DNA from: Rhyzopertha dominica
Lineage: Eukaryota; Arthropoda; Insecta; Coleoptera; Bostrichidae
DNA: 64,000 bases
Assembly: GCA_025024175.1 (NCBI GenBank)
Contig: QCXZ01000003.1
Coordinates: 40,944,257-41,008,256 of the forward strand
Direction: 5' to 3'
In this document: positions 56,551 to 64,000 of the stretch, piece by piece
Numbering within the stretch: the first letter of the stretch is position 1
How the letters are laid out: every line of letters starts with the position of its first letter
Translations under genes and position numbers: made by a program
The notes under the pieces: generated by a model
The model's input: only the letters and a program-made list of their open reading frames with translations
The model's database searches: none
What the model was told of the DNA's origin: nothing

Positions 56551-58530
56551 ATGAGTAAAGTCAAAGCAAAGCCTAGCAATTCAGACATTGAACCACCAAT
56601 CAATGATATAAAAACAGCAATACAAAAACGCGAGGTCTTTAAAAGACGCTTGATGTCATTTACAGATTTCGTGAACAAAATCAAAGATAATGCTATAAAT
56701 GAAACGATCGTGCTTGAACTCGAGAGCCGAATAGAAAATCAAAATTCTCTGTCGGTAGAATTTAATGAAATTCAAACCTTCCTAGAAATCAATAACGAAA
56801 GCGATATTGATCAGCATCTAGCAGCAAGGTTTGAGTTTGAAAACGAACATTTCAAATTTGTAGCAATGGCTAAACAAATTTTAAACGAAGCCTACTCAAA
56901 AAGGCCCGTGCAATTAGAAGACATACAGTTTTCAGATAATGTCAAATTACCACAAATTAATTTGCCTAAATTTACCGGCCTATATGACAATTGGTTGGAA
57001 TTCAAATATATGTTTCAAAGTTTGGTTGGCAGACGTCACCATCTAGATAACATAAGCAAATTTCATTATTTGCGATCAAGCCTTGAGGGTGATGCAAGGC
57101 AAGTGATCCATTCATTGGAATTCTCAGCTCAAAATTATGAGGTAGCGTGGCAACTCTTGTGTGAAAGGTATGATAACGAGCAAGTTTTGATTAATCATTT
57201 AAAGGCATTGTTTAGTGTCAATCAGATTTCTCGCGAATCGGCAAATGATTTACGAAAAATGCTAGATATTATGTCTAAACATATGCGAGCTTTAGAAATT
57301 CTAAAACAACCGGTTTCACATTGGGACACCATCATAATTTATGTCATGAGTGAGAAGCTAGATAAAACCACAGCCAGAGAATGGCAAGAATTTAACATCA
57401 AATATAATGTTCCTACCCTCAACGACTTCAAAAAATTCATACAGAACAAAGCAGAGTTACTAGAAAGTCTTGAAACGAGAGACAAAAATTCAGCTATACT
57501 AAAAGAGAAACAGGTAATTTCTCATCATAAACCAATTCACAAAAAACAATTTACAGCAACAATTGGAAACAGTAAATGCCCCGTTTGTAAGGGTAACCAT
57601 CTAATATATTTCTGTAATGAATTTATAAAACTAAACATTCCTGGCAGAATGGAAAAGGTTAAGGTTTCTAAATTATGTCTAAATTGTCTGAAGAGTGGTC
57701 ATGAAGTGTCACAATGCAAATCTGGACCATGTAAGGTCTGCAACTCAAAACATAACACTTTAATTCATGTAGATACAAAGGTTAGCTCTTCAATTGATTC
57801 CGTCCAAGAGGGTGCTAGTGCTAGCACTAACAAACAAGTAAATCTGTCAAATCACGTGCGATATCACAATGACGTTTTATTATCAACAGCAATGATTCTG
57901 GTCGTGGATTCACAAGGTAATAAGCATTCATGTAGAGCTCTTCTCGACAGCGGTGCACAATCCAATTTCATTACGGCTGATCTTTGCAATAGATTACAAT
58001 TGACTTGCACAGATTCCAAATTATCCATCATCGGCATCAATAATGTTCCATTTAACCTAGACAAAAGTTGTTATATAACGATTTATTCATCCAGTACAAA
58101 TTACAAGGCAGGACTAAATTGTTATGTTCTAAATAAAATCACAGATTACTTACCGAATCAATCCTTTTCGAAATCCGATTGGAATATGCCAGACCATATC
58201 CAGCTGGCTGATCCAGATTTCAATGAAGCCAGAGACATAGACATCCTAATAGGAGCTAGTCTGTTCTGGGATCTCATTCAGAGCGGTAGTATCAAACTAG
58301 GGAAATGCATGCCATCATTACAGAACACAAAACTAGGGTGGATAATTTCAGGTATCATACCTGCTCCGGCTAAACGTTCATCTTGTCATTTTTCAAAGGT
58401 GATTCAGTCAAACAATGATGAATTAAAAAGATTTTGGGAACTTGAAGAGATTCCTTACGTTCCTCAATTTACCAAGGAAGAACGTTTATGTGAAGATCAT
58501 TTCAAGGCCAACACCACTCGTACAGTGTAA
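56551..58530 (+). pseudogene. BEL/Pao Gag and aspartic protease part of gag-pol
   Basis: 659 codons. Residues 1-130 are acidic and helical. Residues 133-225 hold the conserved BEL/Pao Gag block (LPKFTGLYDNWLEFKYMF, YLRSSLEGDAR). Zinc-knuckle-like clusters follow: CPVCKGNHLIYFC (343-355), CLNCLKSGHEVSQC (376-389) and CKVCNSKHNTLIH (394-406). The protease active site is LLDSGAQSNFI (464-474). The frame stops at 58528-58530 directly before GRFVVKLP, a conserved block that belongs to the same polyprotein, so this TAA is a premature stop and not a gene end. The start ATG at 56551 is the first in frame after the leader. Gag would form the particle and the protease would process the polyprotein. Confidence 0.9.
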
Positions 58531-59469
58531 GGCAGATTTGTAGTAAAACTTCCTCTCAAAGTTCCTTCGAGTTCTCTAGGTGATTCAAGAGAAACAGCCA
58601 TTCGTCGATTTCTCAATCTAGAAAGGAAATTCAAAGACAATCCTGAGTTTAAAACTCAATACACTGAATTCATCCATGAATATGAACTGTTGGGTCACAT
58701 GTCCAAAATTCCAGAATCTACAGGCAAATTCATAAGCAATTACTTACCTCATCATGCAGTAATAAAAGACAGCAGCATCACTACCAGGTTGCGTGTAGTC
58801 TTTGACGCTTCTTGTCCTACCAGTTCAGGAATTTCATTGAACGACATTCAATACATAGGCCCCAAAATACAAAATGATCTAATTGGCATTCTAATTCGCT
58901 TTCGACAACATTCCTATGTCGTTTCAGCAGACATAGAAAAAATGTATCGACAAATCCTAGTTCACCCCAATGATAGACATTTGCAAAACATCATTTGGAG
59001 AGACAATCCTGAAGATTCTCTGCAAACATACCAATTGAATACAGTTACTTTTGGTACAAGCTCAGCCCCATACTTAGCAATTCGATGTCTCAATGAATTG
59101 GCAATTCAAAACCAAAACAAACACCCGAAGGCTTCATCAATAATTCTACATGACACCTATGTAGATGATGTTCTCACTGGTTCAGACAGTCTAGAAGAAC
59201 TCGCCAATACATGCCAAGAATTAGACACCATGTTGAAGCAGGGTTGTTTCAATCTTCGCAAATGGATATCAAGTAATCCTAAAATTGTGGATGTAGTTGG
59301 TGGCTCATCAAAAACAAGTAATGGTATTCTCTCAATAGGGAAAGATCAAACTTGTAGGACTTTAGGAATTTTATGGGATAGCAATCAAGACATACTTTCC
59401 TATAAAATCAGCGAAAGCAACATATCAAACAAAATCACAAAACGTCAAATTCTTTCTGAAATTGCATAG
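58531..59469 (+). pseudogene. BEL/Pao reverse transcriptase part of gag-pol
   Basis: The reading frame continues in the same phase after the stop: GRFVVKLP (58531-), then RLRVVFDAS. SADIEKMYRQI carries the first catalytic aspartate (about 58930), and the catalytic YVDDVLTG is at 59158-59181. All reverse transcriptase core residues are intact. A second in-phase stop (TAG, 59467-59469) falls inside the conserved SEIA-IYDPLG block at the transition to the RNase H part. As the stops lie in otherwise well-preserved sequence, they look recent. The first ATG after the upstream stop, at 58690, is not a real start. Confidence 0.9.
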
Positions 59470-60339
59470 ATATACGATCCCCTTGGCATGGTAAGCGCAT
59501 GTACCATTATTGCAAAAATTATGATACAATCATTATGGTTGCAAAAGTTGGCCTGGGATGAACCAGTGCCAGATAAAATCAAAGAAAAGTGGTTTCAACT
59601 AAGATCTCAATTGGTGGTATTAAACCTTCTTCAAATTCCCAGACATGTTAGTTGCAAGAACCACACTAGTATTGAAATACATGGTTATTGTGACGCTTCC
59701 AAGGACGCATATGCAGCATGTATTTATGTAAAGAGTATCAATTCAGAAAATAACGTTGCAGTAAATTTGTTGTGTGCAAAAACAAAAGTTGCTCCTATCA
59801 AAACAATCTCTATTCCTGGATTAGAGCTTTGCGCAGCACTTTTATTAATCAAACTCATGCAACAAGTAATTAATTGCATGATAAAATCAGCAAAATATTT
59901 TTACTGGACTGATTCTCAGGTAGTATTGTGCTGGTTAAACACAGAACCCAGTCGGTTACAAACATTTGTTGCAAATAGAGTGAGTCAGATTCAAACTTCA
60001 AGTTCAGTATCTGATTGGTTTTACGTGCCTACAAGTCAGAATCCAGCCGATCTTGCATCTCGAGGAGTACTTCCCAAGCAAATTTTAGATTCTAATCTTT
60101 GGTGGCACGGTCCGGAATACTTGCAAGCTTCAGATTACAATTTTTCTAATCAATCCAATTTTAAGAAAACAAATGACATACCTGAACTCAAAAAACACTG
60201 TTTGACTACTATCAGTTCAAAAACAATGTCATTTCCATTTCATAAATTTTCAAAATTCCACAAAATTAAACGTGTTATGGCTTACTGCCTCAGGTTTATT
60301 TCAAATGCAAAGGCAAACAAGTTGTGCAAGAACGGGTGA
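59470..60339 (+). pseudogene. BEL/Pao RNase H part of gag-pol
   Basis: Same phase as gag. RNase H carries its catalytic set in order: YCDASKDAYAA (aspartate, 59692-), GLELCAALLL (glutamate, 59818-), WTDSQVVLCW (aspartate, 59908-) and NPADLASRG (aspartate, 60043-). The frame then enters the linker to the integrase (RVMAYCLRFISNAK) and ends at 60337-60339. The end lies inside an inverted duplication whose left arm starts at 60318, so the stop results from the rearrangement. Several tens of residues that normally join RNase H to the integrase are absent. Confidence 0.9.
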
Positions 60340-60645
60340 TTTTCTTTGCAATGCCCATTCCTGCAGTGGGCCAAAAATTCTGACGCACAGTGGCTAGCAA
60401 CAATTGAGGACCTGCATGTTGCAACTCAAGATGAAGGTGTTAAAAAATGCAAAATTAACATATGATTCACAACATCCACTACTGATTGATGGTAAACATG
60501 TCTTAACAAAATTGATTTTTGAACACCTTCATCTTGAGTTGCAACATGCAGGTCCTCAATTGTTGCTAGCCACTGTGCGTCAGAATTTTTGGCCCACTGC
60601 AGGAATGGGCATTGCAAAGAAAATCACCCGTTCTTGCATAACTTG
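60318..60645. repeat. 124-bp inverted duplication disrupting the BEL integrase start
   Basis: The arms 60318-60441 and 60522-60645 are inverted copies with one mismatch seen (GTTGTGCAAG against TTGCATAAC), separated by 80 bp. The right arm is in its natural place and encodes the integrase zinc-binding region. The left arm is an inverted copy of it that replaces the expected coding sequence. The phase changes across it (frame +1 downstream). Confidence 0.9.
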
Positions 60646-61639
60646 TTTTAAATTAAATCTAAAATCCAATTCTCCTATTATGGCTGATCTTCCATCAGAA
60701 AGGGTCAATATTACAAGCCCATTTAACATTATTGGAATCGATTATGCAGGTCCATTTCTTTTGAAAGATAGGAAAGGCCGTGGATGTAAATTACAAAAAG
60801 GGTACATCTGTGTTTTCATTTGTTTTACAAGTAAGGCCATTCATTTAGAGTTAGCTACAGATTTAAGCACTGAATCATTCCTAGCATTATTGAGACGATT
60901 TATTTCAAGGAGAGGTAAGCCCTCCCAAATTTGGTCAGACAATGGCACCAATTTTCAAGGTGCAAAAAATTATTTACAAGAATTACAAAATTTCTTAACT
61001 ATGCAGGAAAATTCTATTATTGATTGGTGCTCAAAAGAATCCATTTCATGGAAATTTATTCCTCCCAACTCACCACACTTCGGTGGTTTGTGGGAATCCG
61101 CTGTTAAACAAGTAAAGTTTCATTTATATAGAGTTTTAAAAGACACTAAACTTACATATGAAGCATTTTATACAATTCTTATCCAAATTGAGGCAACCCT
61201 TAATTCCAGACCATTATATCCTATATCATCAGATCCTAATGACTTTCAACCTTTGACTCCTGCCCATTTTCTAATTGGAAGGCCATTAACCAGTTTGCCA
61301 GATGTAGACCGGCGGACTACCCCAACTAATCGACAATCCCGATTCGAACTACTACAAGCTCTTCATCAAAATTTTTGGACAAGGTGGTCCAAGGACTACC
61401 TCAACACCCTGCAACAGAGGGGCAAATGGAGAACCGGCAACAGGAACCTCCAGCTTGGTGAACTGGTGCTCATCAAGCAGGACAACATTCCAACATATCG
61501 ATGGCTTCTGGGACGCATCGAAGACCTACATCCAGGTGGTGACGGAGTGGTGCGTGTGGTCAGCGTGAGAACGAACAAGGGGGTGTACAAACGAGCAGTG
61601 TCCAAGTTATGTCCACTTCCTATCACAGACGATAACTAA
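60404..61639 (+). pseudogene. BEL/Pao integrase part of gag-pol
   Basis: The true integrase sequence begins about at LKNAKLTYDSQHPLLI (60440-); the residues before it come from the inverted left arm. The zinc-binding histidines (HLHLELQHAG) and cysteines (CITC, residues 78-81) are present. The catalytic triad is D113 (IIGIDYAGPF), D179 (WSDNGTNFQ) and E231 (GGLWESAVKQ). The C-terminal domain has TPAHFLIGRPL and WLLGRIEDLHPG, as usual for BEL/Pao. The frame is shifted relative to gag because of the rearrangement. The integrase core is intact, but it can no longer be made as part of the polyprotein. The frame ends at 61639, 157 bp before the polypurine tract. Confidence 0.92.
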
Positions 61640-61795
61640 AAAACAAATAAATACAAATATTAATTCTATGCAATATATACTATGTTCTTGTTATACTGAT
61701 TACTTATACTATGAATGTACTTACCTTGTATATGTATGTAAATTAACTCACCTCTATGTATGCTAATTTCATGTCATGGTATTGAACATTCGTTC

Positions 61796-61808
61796 AAGGC
61801 GGGAAGTG
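61796..61808 (+). promoter_or_regulatory. Polypurine tract
   Basis: AAGGCGGGAAGTG lies directly upstream of the 3' LTR. It is the expected plus-strand priming site. Confidence 0.8.
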
Positions 61809-62040
61809 TGGTCGAATAATAAATTAGTTTTAAATACTGGTCGGAAAGTGGCGAACGTACACGAAGTGGTCAACTCTAGCTGGTGCCGACGCGATAGAAG
61901 AGTCGTCGCTCGTCTGTCAATGGTCAGCCATCGAAGCGAACAGTGCATAGTTTATATATCGTAGCAGTTTGTATTCAAGTACATTTTATTAAACTACAGT
62001 CAACTAATCGTATCGATTATTTCTTCAAGCAATCACAACA
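61809..62040 (+). repeat. BEL/Pao 3' LTR
   Basis: 232 bp, same ends as the 5' LTR. The single difference seen is G at 61897 against A at 56046. Confidence 0.95.
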
Positions 62041-62045
62041 AGTGC

Positions 62046-63440
62046 ATAACAGAAAACAAAAAGTGTCGATAAATTTTCTAGGATTTCATCGGCTCTACAA
62101 CTTTTATGTTTACTAAACAAAAAAAATTTAGGGTCAGAAACAAGGAAATAATAATTTTTGGCAATTTTGGCATCTTTCCTGCTTTTGTATATAGTGCAGT
62201 TACTCTCTGAGATAAATTGTAGATAATATTATTTTCTACAATTTTTGTGAACATAATTTTTTTCTACGACGTAGGTACAGTATTCGCGGAAAACCCAATC
62301 CCAAGATATTTTGGGATTATCAAAAATGCCCAACGGGGAGATGTACAACTTTTCTGCTTTAATGTTTTATGAAAAAAAAATTGTTTTGGTCATTTTATCG
62401 TCATTTAAATTTTCTAAATAGTTGTTTTGTCAACTATGTAAAACTGATACTTTGCAAATATTGCGTATGCAAATATATTAGTTTATTTTTACACCCTATT
62501 ATTATTTTGTCATAATATACTATTACAATATAACTTTAAAGAAATGCATTTATTATTTACTCATTCGAATTTCAGGCGACACACTAGACCGTAGCAAACA
62601 ATTGGTATTGTACAGTACTGCGAAATAACGCGCGTCCGATATAAGTTTAGTTCGAGTTTTTCCATTGTGCAATAAGCTGCGTCCAATACGAATATGCGTA
62701 CGGGGAAATGTGGTAGGTTGGTTGTAAGTTGTAAACAAGCAACCATGCTCTGCTTCAGACTCTTAGTCAGATATTTCTGACGAGGTTTCAAATAAATAAT
62801 CAAACTGAAAGCAAACTAGAGGTAAAACATTCAGCTCGTTTCTAATCTAACTAACTATTTAGAATGTCTCAACGAGTGCACCATCTAAAACCTTTTGTTT
62901 ACACTGTATAATTATATATTGCTTACAGCAATTTGTTAATGATTCTATTCTACATAGAGTGAGCATTTCTTAACGCTGGCTTAGAAGTTATTTTTCAGTT
63001 TTATGCAATAAAGGCGCATTATTTTCAATGCGAGGCACGTAATGTGAGATACTCCCGAAAGATATTAGTAGGGATTAAACTAAAAAATAGTTCTTAGGCG
63101 TCTGTGCAGAACACGGAAAGAGCAAACAATTTCCCGTTTGTCTAAATACAGGTGCTATTAGTGAATGAGATTCTGGCGATTATTGTAGGAAATTTTAAAT
63201 TTGGGGGCACATTTCTTCCCATGTTAGGACGGAAAGCATTGCAGGGGGTTGTAGTGCAGTGGTTCTCGGAATTAATTAGATACCTTGAAAACTGATTGAA
63301 GCTGATTGAACCTATGTGCATTGCCTCATTCGATTTGTCAGATAACTCTGACGATCGCTTCGAACCCAAACGGTCATTATCAAAAAGATAACAACGTAAT
63401 ACTAACGCAGACGTTCTGAATTTTGTTTACGTCTCGTATT
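62046..63440. other. Non-coding stretch downstream of the BEL element
   Basis: No gene was recognised. GTAGTGCAGTGGTTCTCGGA near 63250 resembles a hAT terminus, but a partner was not found. Confidence 0.35.
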
Positions 63441-63442
63441 TT

Positions 63443-64000
63443 ACAGGGGTTGTTAAGTAGCGTTGTAAAATTCTCTGGCCTGGATTTTGAGGGCCGACTT
63501 CCTAGTTTCGGCAAGACCAAAGGCGTGGTAGACGTGGGAATTTCTATTTCCGCATTTCCCAAATGTTTTTTCTGATATTGACTCCTTTGTTTCCAAAAGC
63601 TCTAAAAGGTTTATTTTTTACCTTTCCTTTCGCAATGTCGTTTTCATGTAAGTATAATGATTTTTTTATGCAGTGGTTCCCAAAACCTTTTGTGCTTTTA
63701 TTATAATAGCTCAACCTCATTGTCCTATGTATACCATATCTCATTGCATGCATTTTAGTTGGTAAATACCGCTTTTGTTCAAACTATTGGATTTTGATTT
63801 ATTGCTAATACGAAGACGTCCCAAATTGCACTCAATTACCTCCATTGCTTTTATTCCGAATCTATTCAGCCTATTTTCAACGCAAACACTAACACCTTTG
63901 GCATAATTTGCTGCGGCGAAAATATGCTCTTTATCATTTATATTAGCATTCTTTGTAATCTAACCGCCAGTGGGAGCAAATTGGTGTTTCTCTTCAAAGA
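63443..64000 (-). pseudogene. GIY-YIG retroelement relic, cut by the window end
   Basis: Minus-strand relative of 41740-42560. The shared blocks include the CTTTCGCAATGTCG region, the TGCATGCATTTTAGTTGGTAAAT region and GAAAATATGCTCTTTATCATTTAT. The coding trace includes MHAMRYGIHRTMRLSYYN, corresponding to the decayed endonuclease start in the other copy, and GFGNHCIKKSLYLHEND. The element runs beyond the right edge. Confidence 0.5.

Larger units (their letters stand above)
55953..62045 (+). mobile_element. BEL/Pao LTR retrotransposon with target duplication
   Basis: The element spans 55958-62040 (6,083 bp) between direct AGTGC duplications at 55953-55957 and 62041-62045. It has identical-length 232-bp LTRs starting TG and ending CA, a primer-binding site, a single gag-pol reading frame of BEL/Pao domain order (gag, protease, reverse transcriptase, RNase H, integrase) and a polypurine tract. 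No envelope-like gene is present. The LTRs differ at one position (56046 A, 61897 G), indicating a recent insertion. The coding frame has two internal stops and a rearrangement at the start of the integrase, so this copy cannot act on its own. Confidence 0.95.

Noticed and set aside
58690..59469. Separate reverse transcriptase gene starting at the ATG 58690
   Set aside because: The conserved frame is open from 58531 in the same phase as gag. The ATG is internal to one disrupted polyprotein.
1..64000. CRISPR array, bacterial operons, plasmid or phage modules
   Set aside because: There are no regularly spaced repeats and no dense coding. Everything recognisable is of animal transposon type.

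Overview
The window is animal nuclear DNA, most likely from an arthropod. It is AT-rich throughout, holds no long host open reading frames, and is densely seeded with eukaryotic transposable elements: a BEL/Pao LTR retrotransposon, several Penelope-like elements (PLEs), Tc1/mariner, hAT/ZBED and Tigger-like DNA transposons, and MITE-like repeats. There is a tRNA-Thr-like gene and no bacterial-style gene organisation. No host protein-coding gene can be named with confidence. Four or five short candidate exons are given with low confidence.

Layout. 0.6-1.3 kb is a nested inverted-repeat cluster. 1.5-2.0 kb and 20.7-21.2 kb are two copies of one dispersed repeat. 3.84-3.94 kb carries a complete, canonical type I hammerhead ribozyme inside a 20-bp outer hairpin. 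6.6-8.6 kb holds two inverted structures built from PLE terminal sequence. 11.6-16.2 kb looks like a hAT-type element (matching termini, imperfect 8-bp target duplication) that contains PLE fragments and a possible small THAP-like gene. 18.6-19.4 kb and 35.9-36.4 kb are dead IS630/Tc1/mariner transposases. 19.46-19.76 kb and 35.10-35.35 kb are two copies of a MITE with the same termini. 25.7-26.0 kb has a THAP-like exon with a good splice donor, and 27.2-28.6 kb a decayed hAT/ZBED transposase. 32.0-33.5 kb is a Tigger-like MITE split by a PLE. 38.1-38.3 kb is an isolated CpG-dense islet. 38.4-39.0, 41.7-42.6 and 63.4-64.0 kb are further GIY-YIG retroelement relics.

46.06-49.43 kb is the best PLE: a partial antisense copy joined head-to-head to a long sense copy (reverse transcriptase plus GIY-YIG endonuclease), abutting a (TA)n tract. 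It is followed by overlapping inverted repeats and a tRNA-Thr-like gene inside a TA-flanked terminal-inverted-repeat unit. 50.8-51.3 kb is a near-perfect 198-bp inverted repeat with hammerhead-like cores.

55.96-62.04 kb is a structurally complete BEL/Pao element: 232-bp LTRs differing at one site, a 5-bp target duplication, a tRNA-Tyr-type primer site and a polypurine tract. Its gag-pol is disabled by two in-frame stops and by a 124-bp inverted duplication that destroys the start of the integrase region.

The recurring theme is the hammerhead ribozyme. One textbook copy stands alone, and hammerhead-like cores recur in the terminal repeats of at least seven PLE-derived segments.
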